Position numbers and translations under genes: made by a program. The notes under the pieces were generated by a model. It was not told the origin of the DNA and searched no databases. It worked only from the letters and a program-made list of their open reading frames with translations. A stretch of 64,000 nucleotides of DNA, from positions 1-64,000 of the forward strand of contig VRUL01000016.1 of assembly GCA_019456145.1 (NCBI GenBank), given 5' to 3'. The stretch comes from Planctomycetota bacterium. Its GTDB lineage: Bacteria; Planctomycetota; Phycisphaerae; Sedimentisphaerales; Anaerobacaceae. Positions within the stretch are counted from its first letter, which is position 1. Every line of letters begins with the position of its first letter. Shown here in pieces: positions 36,576 to 46,009 of the stretch.

Positions 36576-37430
36576 ATGGAAGTTGCCAATACAATAGATT
36601 CTGTCAGAGAACTGGTGAAAGCTGCACGAAGCGCGGGTAAAAAAATCGGGTTTGTGCCGACGATGGGGGCATTGCATATCGGCCATATTTCCTTAATCGA
36701 AGCAGCGGTGAAAAAATGTGATTTTGTAATCGTCAGTATCTTTGTCAATCCCACGCAGTTCGGTCCCGGTGAAGATTATAAAAAGTATCCGCGACCTTTG
36801 GAAGACGACCTGGAAATCTGCAGAAATGCAGGCGTCGATGTTGTTTTTGCACCGGCGCAGGAGCAAATGTATCCATCGGAGAATGTTACCTGGGTAAACG
36901 TCGAAAAACTTACCGAGCCTCTTTGCGGCCGATCCCGACCGGGACACTTTCGAGGTGTAACCACAGTCTGTGCCAAGCTGTTTAATATCGTTGCCCCTGA
37001 CGTTGTTTTTTTCGGCGCCAAGGACGCCCAGCAGGCAATCGTTATCAAGCGAATGGTCGAAGATTTGAATATGCCCCTGGAAATTGTTGTCTGCCCGACC
37101 ATCCGCGAGAGCGATGGGCTGGCAGTCAGCAGCAGAAATAAATATCTGACCGAAGAAGAGAAAAAAGACGCAACCTTAATATATAAATCCCTTGAAAAAT
37201 GCCGTGAGATGATTGAGGCGGGCACCACAGATATTGGAACAATTACTGCCGAGATGCGTACAATATTAAGTCAATCGCCAGCAATCGAGGTGGAATACGT
37301 AAGTATTGTTGATGTTGAGATCCTGCAAAGTATAGATCATATAACGGGTAAAGTCCTGGCCGTGGTTGCCGTTAGAATCGGCCAGACCAGGCTAATTGAC
37401 AACATTGTCGTGGACATAGAGCAACAATAA
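36576..37430 (+). CDS. panC: Pantothenate synthetase
   Basis: A 284-residue enzyme that joins pantoate and beta-alanine using ATP, the last step of pantothenate (vitamin B5) synthesis. Motifs: PTMGALHIGHISLIEAA with the HIGH-type signature, VSIFVNPTQFGPGEDYKKYPR, FFGAKDAQQAIVIKRMV, and TIRESDGLAVSSRNKYL. It is followed 67 bases later by panD, whose product supplies the beta-alanine, so the two form a short pathway unit. The start sits in TATAATGG without an SD; the family N-terminus supports this ATG. Confidence 0.95.
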   Translation: MEVANTIDSVRELVKAARSAGKKIGFVPTMGALHIGHISLIEAAVKKCDFVIVSIFVNPTQFGPGEDYKKYPRPLEDDLEICRNAGVDVVFAPAQEQMYPSENVTWVNVEKLTEPLCGRSRPGHFRGVTTVCAKLFNIVAPDVVFFGAKDAQQAIVIKRMVEDLNMPLEIVVCPTIRESDGLAVSSRNKYLTEEEKKDATLIYKSLEKCREMIEAGTTDIGTITAEMRTILSQSPAIEVEYVSIVDVEILQSIDHITGKVLAVVAVRIGQTRLIDNIVVDIEQQ

Positions 37431-37497
37431 TCTATAATGATCACTTCTTAGTCGGTATTGAATAGTAAATCTAAACCCAAAAGGTAAATCACAAATT

Positions 37498-37854
37498 ATG
37501 TTTATAAAGATGTTAAAAAGTAAGCTGCATCGTGCAACGGTTACCGATACGAAGCTGAACTATGCCGGGAGTATCCTGATAGACCCTGTGCTGATGGAAT
37601 CAGCGGACATTTTGCCTTATGAGTGTGTAATGATCGCTGATTTAAACAACGGCAACCGTTTGGAGACATACGCAGTTCCGGCAGAGGCTAATTCCGGCCA
37701 GGTTGTAATACTCGGTGCAGCGGCTCAATTAGTCAAGCCAGGCGATATTATTATCATCTTTAGCTTCACCTATTGTACGCCCGAAGAGGCCAAGGTACAT
37801 AAACCGAAAGTGATTGTCCTGGACGAAAATAACAAGATAAAACAAGGCACATAG
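37498..37854 (+). CDS. panD: Aspartate 1-decarboxylase (proenzyme)
   Basis: A 118-residue pyruvoyl enzyme that makes beta-alanine from aspartate for pantothenate synthesis. MFIKMLKSKLHRATVTDTKL is typical of the family. Self-cleavage should occur between Gly24 and Ser25 (NYAGSI), with Ser25 becoming the pyruvoyl group. Conserved Tyr and Arg residues in ILPYECVMIADLNNGNRLET are present. Directly downstream of panC on the same strand. Only 52 bases separate it from the first lgt gene. Confidence 0.95.
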   Translation: MFIKMLKSKLHRATVTDTKLNYAGSILIDPVLMESADILPYECVMIADLNNGNRLETYAVPAEANSGQVVILGAAAQLVKPGDIIIIFSFTYCTPEEAKVHKPKVIVLDENNKIKQGT

Positions 37855-37906
37855 GAATCCGGGGCCCGTGACTCGAACGAACGACGAGCAGCGAGAGACG
37901 AACTAA

Positions 37907-38989
37907 ATGTATCCTGAACTTTTTGATCTGCCTTTTACCGATATTACTATCAAAAGCTATGGCCTGATGATGGTTATTGGTTTTCTCGCAGCAGTTTTCG
38001 TGATAAGACGTCTTAGCCTTGATATCACAGAGAATCCCCAAATCATTACTAATGCATGTCTGTACTGTTTAATAGCCGGCGTGGTGGGGGCTCGTCTGTT
38101 TTATGTAGTCCATTACTTCGAGAAGTTCCGGGGCCGTTGGTTCCTGGTCTTTGCTGTCTGGCACGGTGGGCTGGAGTTTTTGGGGGGTGTGGTTTTGGCC
38201 ATCGTGGTCCTGTTGTTTTACCTGAGGCGGCATAAACTACCCATCGGCCAGATCTTCGATGTTCTGGCTATCGGGCTGATGCTGGGACTTGCGTTTGGCA
38301 GAATCGGCTGCTTTCTAAAAGGCGATTGCTTCGGCAAACCAACCGAAGTGCCGTGGGCCATCCGATTCCCATACGGCTCAGACCCATACAGGAGCCAGGT
38401 ATCCGGGAACCTCGAAAGAAACCGGACTGACCCGCACCTGCGATTGCCCGCTGATTTCTACGGTTATTACGATAGCAATGGTAAAACATACTTCGCCTTA
38501 AAAACATATGAAGATTTGACGCAGGAACAGAAGGACATGGTCAACAACGGCCAGTATCGCTGTTTGCCTGTTCACCCAACACAGTTATACTCGTCGGCCA
38601 ATGCGCTTCTTTGTTCATTTTTACTTTTTCTTTTCCGGCGAAGATCACAACGTGCCATAAAATCAAAAAAACCCGATATACTCTTCGCAAAACCCGGCTG
38701 TACGTTTGCGTTGATGTTTATTCTTTACGGTATCAGCCGATTCCTTTTAGAATTTCTGCGCGATGACAATCCGTTTGAGTACGCCTGGTGGGCAATTTAC
38801 AAAGGCGGGACTGTTTCGCAAAATTTCGGCATTTTTATGGTGATTTCAGGCGTCGTTCTTATAATAATATTTCAAAAGCTTAAACCCAAGGTTGTTATTC
38901 CCGATGAAAATAATGAAATACAAACTGAGGTGGGGATTCATGATTCGAACGATACACAAGCGGCGAGGGGCGAAATAAATGTTTCCTGA
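37907..38989 (+). CDS. lgt: Prolipoprotein diacylglyceryl transferase, copy 1
   Basis: A 360-residue multi-pass enzyme that transfers diacylglycerol to the lipobox cysteine of prolipoproteins in the inner membrane. Conserved features: ITIKSYGLMMVIGFLAAV, GVVGARLFYVVHYF, GRIGCFLKGDCFG (the Lgt signature RxG.F..G), VHPTQLYSS, and EFLRDDNPFEYAWW. The signature carries KGD where copy 2 has NGC. Its last 11 bases overlap the next lgt gene in another frame, so translation is probably coupled. The two copies are clear tandem duplicates. A TTCCTGAACTTTTTGA-like start region is shared by both. Confidence 0.88.
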   Translation: MYPELFDLPFTDITIKSYGLMMVIGFLAAVFVIRRLSLDITENPQIITNACLYCLIAGVVGARLFYVVHYFEKFRGRWFLVFAVWHGGLEFLGGVVLAIVVLLFYLRRHKLPIGQIFDVLAIGLMLGLAFGRIGCFLKGDCFGKPTEVPWAIRFPYGSDPYRSQVSGNLERNRTDPHLRLPADFYGYYDSNGKTYFALKTYEDLTQEQKDMVNNGQYRCLPVHPTQLYSSANALLCSFLLFLFRRRSQRAIKSKKPDILFAKPGCTFALMFILYGISRFLLEFLRDDNPFEYAWWAIYKGGTVSQNFGIFMVISGVVLIIIFQKLKPKVVIPDENNEIQTEVGIHDSNDTQAARGEINVS

Positions 38990-39998
38990 ACTTTTTGAGA
39001 TCCCTTTTACCCATTTGACTATTAAAAGCTATGGCCTGATGATGGTTGTCGGGTTTCTTGCAGCGGTATACGTGATACGACGCCTTAGCCGGGATATCAC
39101 CCCTGATCCTCAGCTCATTACTAATGCAGCCCTTTACACTTTAATAGCCGGCGTGGTCGGCTCACGATTATTTTATGTAATTCACTATTTCGACAAATTC
39201 CGCGGTGACCTGCTATCTGCCTTTGCTATTTGGCAGGGCGGTCTTGAGCTTTTAGGGGGAGTGGTTTTAGCCATTCTTGTCGTCTTCTTTTACCTGTGGC
39301 ATCACAAGCTTCCCATTCGCCGTTACCTTGATATTTTGGCTGTCGGCCTGATGCTGGCGCTTGTATTTGGCAGAACCGGGTGCTTTCTCAACGGCTGCTG
39401 CTTCGGAAAACCCACAGATAAACTTTGGGGGGTCCGCTTCCCTTACGGCTCATTCGCATACGGCAGCCAGGTAAGCTCGAATCCCCACAGGAACCGCGCC
39501 AAACCCTATTTGGAACTTCCGGATGATTTTTTTAACTACTCCTACGACGGCACGGCATCTGCCAAATTCATAAAGCCGTATGAACAATTAAACCAGCCGC
39601 AGAAAGACATGGTCAACAACGGCCCGTATCGCTGCCTCCACGTTCACCCTACGCAATTGTACTCATCCGGAGTTGCTCTTATTTGCTCGTTTTTGCTTTA
39701 CCTTTTCTGGCGAAGGTCCCGAAATATCGGCGCCTCCAGAAATCCCGGCGGATTATTCAGCAAATCCGGCTGTACATTTGGCCTGATGTTAGTACTCTAC
39801 GGCTTCTCCAGATTATTTTTAGAATTCCTGCGAGATGATAACCCGTTTGAGTATGCCTGGTGGGCAATCTACAAAGGGGGAACTGTTTCGCAAAATATGG
39901 GGATTTACATAATGATTTTCGGGGCGTTTTTGATGCTGCTTTTTCAAAAAATGAAATCCGGCGTTATTGCGGGCAAAGCGAAGCAATCTCGTGCTTAG
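38979..39998 (+). CDS. lgt: Prolipoprotein diacylglyceryl transferase, copy 2
   Basis: A 339-residue paralogue of the preceding gene, same domain order: LTIKSYGLMMVVGFLAAVYV, GVVGSRLFYVIHYF, GRTGCFLNGCCFGKPT, VHPTQLYSSG, EFLRDDNPFEYAWW. The signature loop is closer to the planctomycete consensus than copy 1. The two proteins are alike throughout, so the duplication is full-length. Which of the two is the main enzyme is unknown; differences in the KGD/NGC loop might change substrate or lipid choice. The start overlaps copy 1, with AGGGG in GGCGAGGGGCG as SD. Confidence 0.88.
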   Translation: MFPELFEIPFTHLTIKSYGLMMVVGFLAAVYVIRRLSRDITPDPQLITNAALYTLIAGVVGSRLFYVIHYFDKFRGDLLSAFAIWQGGLELLGGVVLAILVVFFYLWHHKLPIRRYLDILAVGLMLALVFGRTGCFLNGCCFGKPTDKLWGVRFPYGSFAYGSQVSSNPHRNRAKPYLELPDDFFNYSYDGTASAKFIKPYEQLNQPQKDMVNNGPYRCLHVHPTQLYSSGVALICSFLLYLFWRRSRNIGASRNPGGLFSKSGCTFGLMLVLYGFSRLFLEFLRDDNPFEYAWWAIYKGGTVSQNMGIYIMIFGAFLMLLFQKMKSGVIAGKAKQSRA

Positions 39999-40132
39999 GG
40001 CGATTTTAACGGTGATTTTATTTTCCAGTTGAACATTTCCTCAAAATTGACGATAATATAATCAGCCCCGGATTTACAGGGGGATTTGTTTAGCCGTCTC
40101 CAGCACGTTATCGAGAATCGAGTAACGAAAAT

Positions 40133-40990
40133 ATGGGCCTTTACGATAGAGATTACACTCAGTCGGATTTTGAGCCTCAGTTCCGTTCTGGTCCGTATGC
40201 GCGGATGTCCATGCCTAAGATTACACCAGTTGTCAAATGGCTGCTGATTATTAACGTAGCGGTGTTTTTGCTCACTTTCTTAATCCCGCAGCTCGGAGCA
40301 CTGATTTTTCATTGGTTTTCCGTCTTCCCGGTCACTTTAGGGATGACTTTGCAGCTTTGGAGGCAGATAACGTATCAATTCTTACACGCCAATCCCTGGC
40401 ACGTCGGCATGAATATGCTCGTACTTTATTTTTTCGGGCCGATGCTTGAACGCCTCTGGGGCAGCAAAAAATTCCTGACCTTTTATCTTGTATGCGGTGC
40501 AATGGGTGGGCTGCTGTATCCTTTCCTTGTCCTTGTTGGTTGGCTGGGTGTGGCGCCATTGGTCGGCGCTTCGGGCTCGATTCTGGGGATGCTTGCGGCA
40601 GGAGGAATATTGTTCCCCAATATGATGGTTTATGTGTGGGGGGTAATTCCTGTGAAACTCAGGATTTTAGCAATAATTTTTGCAGCCATCAGTATCATAT
40701 CCCTATTACGACCCGACCAGTTTACTAATGCCGGCGGCGAAGCTGCGCATCTCGGCGGTATGGTTGCCGGTGCGGTTTACGTTTTTTCACAATCATGGCG
40801 AGATAAATTTAGATTAAAACAGCGTTCCGGTGCATGGGAAAAGAAAATGTCTACCGAGCGAAATCTACAAGTCGAGCTGGACCGAATCCTGGAGAAGGTC
40901 CACAACCATGGCATACACAGCTTAAACTCGAAGGAAAAAAAGATACTCAGGCAGGCCACAAGAACCGAGCAGATGCGAAATAAATTATAA
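40133..40990 (+). CDS. Rhomboid family intramembrane serine protease
   Basis: 285 residues with six predicted transmembrane helices. Catalytic Ser147 is in VGASGSILG and catalytic His206 in GGEAAHLGGM. The conserved WHVGMNMLVLYFFGPMLE is the rhomboid helix 2 region. It cleaves transmembrane segments of client proteins in the bilayer; the client is unknown. The C-terminal cytoplasmic tail (about 60 residues, charged, with a coiled region near RNLQVELDRILEKVHN) is an extension. An ATCGAG repeat precedes the start, so the SD is weak. Confidence 0.9.
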   Translation: MGLYDRDYTQSDFEPQFRSGPYARMSMPKITPVVKWLLIINVAVFLLTFLIPQLGALIFHWFSVFPVTLGMTLQLWRQITYQFLHANPWHVGMNMLVLYFFGPMLERLWGSKKFLTFYLVCGAMGGLLYPFLVLVGWLGVAPLVGASGSILGMLAAGGILFPNMMVYVWGVIPVKLRILAIIFAAISIISLLRPDQFTNAGGEAAHLGGMVAGAVYVFSQSWRDKFRLKQRSGAWEKKMSTERNLQVELDRILEKVHNHGIHSLNSKEKKILRQATRTEQMRNKL

Positions 40991-41061
40991 AGTATATTGC
41001 CCCAGTTTCATTAGGGATTGTTAAACTTCCGGTAAAATCATCCCGGAGAAGGGAGAACCAG

Positions 41062-42717
41062 ATGTTCACAAGAGCAACGTTTAGGTTTCTACTATCAGTG
41101 GGGGTATCAGTCATTCTCCTGGTGACGTGTGGCGTATATGGCCAGGACAAGCAAGGCGGGCAGGATTCGGCGTCGCAACAGCTCGATGACTTGATTTCGA
41201 AAGTCAAAAGCCAGAAGAAAATCCAACCGGACAAGATTGATGAGGCGGTGGATATCATATCACGAGCCGGCGAGGCGCTCTCTGCTGCGGAATTGTTGAA
41301 TAAGCTTGATGAGTTGCAGCAGTATCGCCAGGACAGCGTAATTCCGACGGCGCAAAAGCGGCTCTCCAGGGACATGCGGCTGGATTATGTGATTTTAGCT
41401 TTGCAGATCAGAAAGGCCAGGGATGTATCGGCCGAGCAGATTAAAGCCCATCCTGCGGCCGAGGTCTTTCCGGGGCCCGTCGGCAAGGATGCCAGGAGAG
41501 TCAAACGAAAGATAAAGATTAACACAAACGCTGCTGGCTGGCACATAGGCAGTAGAAGAAGAAGCCTGTATTGGCACAGCACGGGCCTTTACGCGGCGCC
41601 GGGAGAGCTTATCACCGTGACGGTGCCGGATCAAGTGACGGATAAGGGACTGTACGTGCGAATCGGGGCACACAATGACCGGCTCTGGAGAAAAAGCTCG
41701 TGGGCACGGGCTCCGGAGATATGCCGTAGATTCGCCCTTACCCAGTACGAAACCAAGGCCGCTAACGCGTTCGGCGGGTTGGTGTATATCGAGGCACCGC
41801 ATGATTTGAAGACTGGGAAAATAACCGTCACCATAGAAGGGGCGGTCCGCGCGCCATACTATGTCTTAGGTAAAACCGACACAGAGAAATGGCGCCAGAC
41901 GATACGCAATCATCCGGGTCCCTGGGGCGAGCTGGCAAGCAGGAAGCTGATTCTGACACTGCCTTCAAAGGTCCTGCGCACGGTCGATGACCCCGAAGAC
42001 CTGATGAAATTCTGGGACTCGGTCATGGACCGCTATGCGGAACTGCTCGGCCGAGACTTACAGCGCCGGCGTCTCGAACGCTTTGTTCCGGACGTCCAGA
42101 TTAGTGCCGGGTACATGCACGCCGGCTATCCCCTTATGACAATGCTGGATATTACGACCACTATAGTCGATAAGCAAAGGATTATATCCAACAGGCACGG
42201 CGGTGTGTGGGGGCTTTTCCACGAGATCGGGCATAATCATCAGAATTACGACTGGACCTTCAGAGGGACTGGAGAAGTCACGGTCAATCTGTTCTCGTTA
42301 TACATAATGGAAAAGGTGTGCGATGTTTCGGATAAGGGACATCTGTCCATCACCGACCGCGCGCGGAAGCGGAATACCGAACGATATTTTGCCGATGGCT
42401 GTGACTTCGAGAAGTGGAAGAGAGATCCGTTTCTTGCTCTGTGTATGTACATGCAGTTGCAGGAGGCGTTCGGCTGGGAGCCTTTTACGAAGGTCTTCAA
42501 AGAATACAGGACCCTCACGCAGGAGCAGCGACCACAAAGCGATGACGAAAAAAGGGACCAGTGGATGGTGCGTATGGCGCGGGCGGTTGGCAAGAACCTC
42601 GGCCCGTTTTTCCAGGCATGGGCGGTGCCGACAACAGAAGAGGCCAGGGCCTCTATTGTCGACTTGCCTCCCTGGATGCCGGACGGTTTTCCTCCTGAGA
42701 AAGCCAAAGCTCCCTAA
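41062..42717 (+). CDS. Secreted M60-family metallopeptidase
   Basis: 551 residues with signal peptide FLLSVGVSVILLVTC. The zinc motif is HEIGH at residues 387-391 within GLFHEIGHNHQ, followed by Glu405 in TGEVTVN. This fits the M60 (enhancin-like) pattern HExxHx(8,28)E. A beta-sandwich region precedes the catalytic part (about 150-265, with AAPGELITVTVPD, a feature of M60 proteins). M60 peptidases often digest mucin-like glycoproteins. This fits the sialidase, sulfatase and glycosidases in the same window, although they are not adjacent. GAGAAGGGAG serves as SD. Confidence 0.88.
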   Translation: MFTRATFRFLLSVGVSVILLVTCGVYGQDKQGGQDSASQQLDDLISKVKSQKKIQPDKIDEAVDIISRAGEALSAAELLNKLDELQQYRQDSVIPTAQKRLSRDMRLDYVILALQIRKARDVSAEQIKAHPAAEVFPGPVGKDARRVKRKIKINTNAAGWHIGSRRRSLYWHSTGLYAAPGELITVTVPDQVTDKGLYVRIGAHNDRLWRKSSWARAPEICRRFALTQYETKAANAFGGLVYIEAPHDLKTGKITVTIEGAVRAPYYVLGKTDTEKWRQTIRNHPGPWGELASRKLILTLPSKVLRTVDDPEDLMKFWDSVMDRYAELLGRDLQRRRLERFVPDVQISAGYMHAGYPLMTMLDITTTIVDKQRIISNRHGGVWGLFHEIGHNHQNYDWTFRGTGEVTVNLFSLYIMEKVCDVSDKGHLSITDRARKRNTERYFADGCDFEKWKRDPFLALCMYMQLQEAFGWEPFTKVFKEYRTLTQEQRPQSDDEKRDQWMVRMARAVGKNLGPFFQAWAVPTTEEARASIVDLPPWMPDGFPPEKAKAP

Positions 42718-42903
42718 AGACCTCAACTGATAAGAAAGAAATAAGCAGATACCCGTAAGAATCAGAAACATATTTTTGGCCCTTCTTAAGGGATTGCGCT
42801 GTGCTCACCCAACAATACTGCTATTGCTGACATTTAAGCTAAAAAACAGCCCCGTTGGATTAGTCTCGACTATAAATTTTTCAGGCTGTATGGGAATCTA
42901 AAA

Positions 42904-42951
42904 AAGCCCCTGTTTTGGAGGAGAGGGAAAGAGGAGAGGTAACAGGGGCTT
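42904..42951 (-). terminator. Rho-independent terminator with pyrimidine-rich loop, after blaR1-like gene
   Basis: On the minus strand: stem AAGCCCCTGTT / AACAGGGGCTT (11 bp), loop of about 26 bases composed almost only of C and T (ACCTCTCCTCTTTCCCTCTC, then CTCC), then a T-run (TTTTTAG). It lies about 170 bases after the BlaR1-like gene. The rest of 42718-43117 holds no gene. Confidence 0.7.
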
Positions 42952-43117
42952 AAGAACTAAAATCATGATGTTCCATCTATTTTAATTACGAGTGAAGTTC
43001 AGTATTTGTTCAAACGGTGTTTAAACAGCATGGCAGGGGGTAGGGGGCTGATTTTGCAGAAACGATAGGGGTGTGTTAAGGTTAGTTTTGTCTTGAAAGG
43101 ATCGTCAGTATCATCAG

Positions 43118-46009
43118 TTACTGGTTTGCCCCGTGTTTGAGGAGCAGCTCGACAATTGCTTTGCGTCTCTTTTTTGCCGACGAACCTAATCGCGTTGTGT
43201 CCCTGGCCAATTCCAATGGGGTCCGGCCGTCGGCGGTTTCGGCGTTGATATCGAAACCTTTTGCAATCAGAAACTCGACTACTCGCTCATTGCTGTATTT
43301 GCTCGCTACGTGCAGGAGACCAAAGCCTACGTCCGGTTCTGCAGTGCGTTTAACGTTTATATCGGCACCTGCGGCGAGGAGCAGTTGTATCGACTCTTTA
43401 CTGTTCTTTGTGCCTGAAGCGGCCCTGTACAGAGCTGTAGCTCCACTGCTGTCCTTTACGTCCACCTGTGAACCTCGCTCGATAAGAAGCTCAACCATCT
43501 GGTCATTACCGCCACCGGCGGCGGTGTGCAAAGGCGTTCGCCCGTATTCGTCTTTAGCGTTGACATCGGCGCCATTGTCAATAAGGAGCTTAGCTACGTC
43601 AGGGCCTTTTTTTCCGGCCGCACGATGCAGGGGGGTTGAGCCGTCCTTGCTCTTTGCGTTTACATCTGCGCCTTTGGCGATAAGAAACTTGGCCACTTCG
43701 ACATGGCTGGTCGCCCAATGCAGCGGCGTTATCTCGATACTGCCTCCTTTAATGTTGACGTTCGCCCCATGATCCAGAAGCAGCCTGGCCAGGTCCGTGC
43801 GGCCCTTTTGGGCGGCGCGGTGAAGCGGCATGACATTGCAGTAACCCCTTGCATCAGGATTGGCGCCATGGGCCAGAAGCACGGCCGTAACATCGGCGTG
43901 CCCGGAAAGAATCGCGTGGTCCAGTGGTGTGATAACGGCGGTGCCTGTAGGTGCGGTGGCGTTTACATTTGCACCTTTTGAAATCAGCAGCTCTACCATA
44001 TCTTTGTCACCGTTCCGGGCGATAGTATGTAAGATTGGGTGGCTTCGCGCGCTTCTTCTTGCGTTGATATCGGCGCCTTTGTCCACCAGGAATTCAACTA
44101 CCTGCTTGTTACCGCCCAAGGCGGCAAAAAACAGGGGCGTTCGTGTTCGTCCATCCTTTGAATCCACATCGACGTCTTCTTCGATGATCTTTTTCACCTG
44201 AGTCAGATTGCCCATAAAGGCGGCAAAGTGCAATTCGGGAAAGGGGATGTACGCTTTGTTCCTGCCCAAAAGTCCTGCTATCTGCTTGTGCCCTGCTAGA
44301 ACCGCCTTGTATAAAGGCGTTCGATTACTGGGAACTCCTGCGTTGACATTGGCACCGGCGGCTATGAGCAGTTCAGCTATCTCGTAGTGGCCGTTCATGG
44401 CTGCACTCTGAAGCGGAGTATAACCCATCTGTTCTTTAGTGTTGACATCGGCGCCTTTGGAGATGAGGAGTTCAACAATCTGTCTGTGGCCTCGAGAAGC
44501 AGCCAGGCTCAAGGGTGTGTAGCCCAGGTTGGTCCGGCTTTCGATATCTGCACCCCTGGCAATCAGGAAAGCGGCGAGGTCCGCATGGCCGTTCTCTACG
44601 GCGTGATAGAGCAGCCTCTTGTACCATATATCTTTAGTGTTAAAATCAGCACCTTTGGCGATGAGAAGCTCGACCATCCCTTTGTGACCCCGACAGGCAG
44701 CTAAGGCGAGCGGCGTTCGGCCGTAGTGGTTTCTGACTTCTAAATCCGCGCCCCTGGAAATCAGGAATTTGACGAGGTTAGCATGACCATTCTCGGCTGC
44801 ATGATGAAGTGGGGTGTATTCCAGCCTGCCTTTGACGTTAACCTCGGTCCCGCCAGAAAGCAGCGATTTGATCTTGTTGATGTCACCATCGGCGGCGGCT
44901 TCGTGAATCGAATCGTCAGACTTTTGGTCACCTGGATTCGAGGAGACTAATTTAGCAGGGCGGGTTTGTGCAAACGCGACGCCCAGTCCGATGCACACAG
45001 TTGCGACACATACCGCCAACACCCACAGCAAACCCGTTCTTGGATTACCGCACTTGTCCCTGAGGATGCGGCGTACCCTAACTGCCAGCCCCTTTTTGCT
45101 GCGCAGGACCGCCGGTACAAACGCCATCTGTGGTTGGGGCACTAAATCAAGCAGAGAGTCCACGTAATCGGTACCCGGCTGACCACAGGCCAGTACCCAA
45201 TCGTCACAGGCCCGCTCACTCAGCCTCAGCAATCGTTTCTTTGCCCACCATAGAAGCATCTGCCAGGGTAGTATACAGATGGCCAGCTCTGCAAAAAGGC
45301 CGGCAATGTGGTCACTGCGTTTGTAGTGTGCCAGTTCGTGACAAATCACGCTTACCCAATCGATACCATCGTCTGCGCCGGCGCTGCTCGGGACCAATAG
45401 AGTCGGCTTGGCGCTCCAGCACCATATTATGGGGCTGCGGACCCGGTCATTAGTGTAGATGCGGACTTGTTGAGTAATTCCGAGCTTTGCCCCCGCCATC
45501 CGGATGGCTTCACGAATCCTGGTGCCATCGGTTGGCACTACGCGGCCCAACATGCCGAGACCCATCGCAAAGACAAAAACCAGTCGCAGGCTCAGGATTA
45601 CACTTGCGGCAGCCCAGCTCCAGAAAAGAACCCTACGCCACGGAAAATCGTTGCCTTGCGAGGAGGCGACAACTGAAGAGGAGTATTCAAGGGCAGAAAC
45701 CCGGGCTGACTTGATTTGAGTAACTTCGGTATGCCCAGGGATTATAACCGGCTGTTCGGTGATGTCATACTCATTGTCTATTGACATGTAGTCAACCACA
45801 GGCTCACCGGCAAACAAGCCCATGCCGAAGTGTTTGACCGATGCGGTCCCAATGGGTACGACAACTGCTGCAAAGATTGACAGAAGGAGTATGTGATGTG
45901 CCCGGCAGGACCGGCGTCTAAAGGCGAAACTGATTGCCAGGCCGACTGTAATGAAAGCCGTACTTTGCCACAGATAGCTCCATAAGAAAGCATTTTCGAT
46001 CGCTATCAT
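43118..46009 (-). CDS. BlaR1-like M56 membrane metallopeptidase fused to about 18 ankyrin repeats
   Basis: 963 residues. Residues 1-345 form the membrane part, with helices at 10-30, 38-55 and 125-150, zinc motif HELAH (224-228) in VICHELAHYKRSDH, and a helix near 325-345 (LLWVLAVCVATVCIGLGVAF). From about 366 to the end there are roughly 18 ankyrin repeats (GxTPLHxAAxxGH...LLIxxGADVNAK). BlaR1 proteins normally end in a penicillin-binding sensor; here ankyrins replace it. By homology the peptidase domain would cleave the adjacent BlaI-like repressor once the outer sensor is triggered. The start ATG overlaps the repressor's TGA (ATGA), so the genes are translationally coupled. Confidence 0.85.
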   Translation of the reverse strand: MIAIENAFLWSYLWQSTAFITVGLAISFAFRRRSCRAHHILLLSIFAAVVVPIGTASVKHFGMGLFAGEPVVDYMSIDNEYDITEQPVIIPGHTEVTQIKSARVSALEYSSSVVASSQGNDFPWRRVLFWSWAAASVILSLRLVFVFAMGLGMLGRVVPTDGTRIREAIRMAGAKLGITQQVRIYTNDRVRSPIIWCWSAKPTLLVPSSAGADDGIDWVSVICHELAHYKRSDHIAGLFAELAICILPWQMLLWWAKKRLLRLSERACDDWVLACGQPGTDYVDSLLDLVPQPQMAFVPAVLRSKKGLAVRVRRILRDKCGNPRTGLLWVLAVCVATVCIGLGVAFAQTRPAKLVSSNPGDQKSDDSIHEAAADGDINKIKSLLSGGTEVNVKGRLEYTPLHHAAENGHANLVKFLISRGADLEVRNHYGRTPLALAACRGHKGMVELLIAKGADFNTKDIWYKRLLYHAVENGHADLAAFLIARGADIESRTNLGYTPLSLAASRGHRQIVELLISKGADVNTKEQMGYTPLQSAAMNGHYEIAELLIAAGANVNAGVPSNRTPLYKAVLAGHKQIAGLLGRNKAYIPFPELHFAAFMGNLTQVKKIIEEDVDVDSKDGRTRTPLFFAALGGNKQVVEFLVDKGADINARRSARSHPILHTIARNGDKDMVELLISKGANVNATAPTGTAVITPLDHAILSGHADVTAVLLAHGANPDARGYCNVMPLHRAAQKGRTDLARLLLDHGANVNIKGGSIEITPLHWATSHVEVAKFLIAKGADVNAKSKDGSTPLHRAAGKKGPDVAKLLIDNGADVNAKDEYGRTPLHTAAGGGNDQMVELLIERGSQVDVKDSSGATALYRAASGTKNSKESIQLLLAAGADINVKRTAEPDVGFGLLHVASKYSNERVVEFLIAKGFDINAETADGRTPLELARDTTRLGSSAKKRRKAIVELLLKHGANQ

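Noticed and set aside
36556-36581. Promoter TTGACA...TATAAT before panC
   Set aside because: The spacing is only about 10 bases and the -10 would overlap the start codon, so it cannot direct a full panC message.
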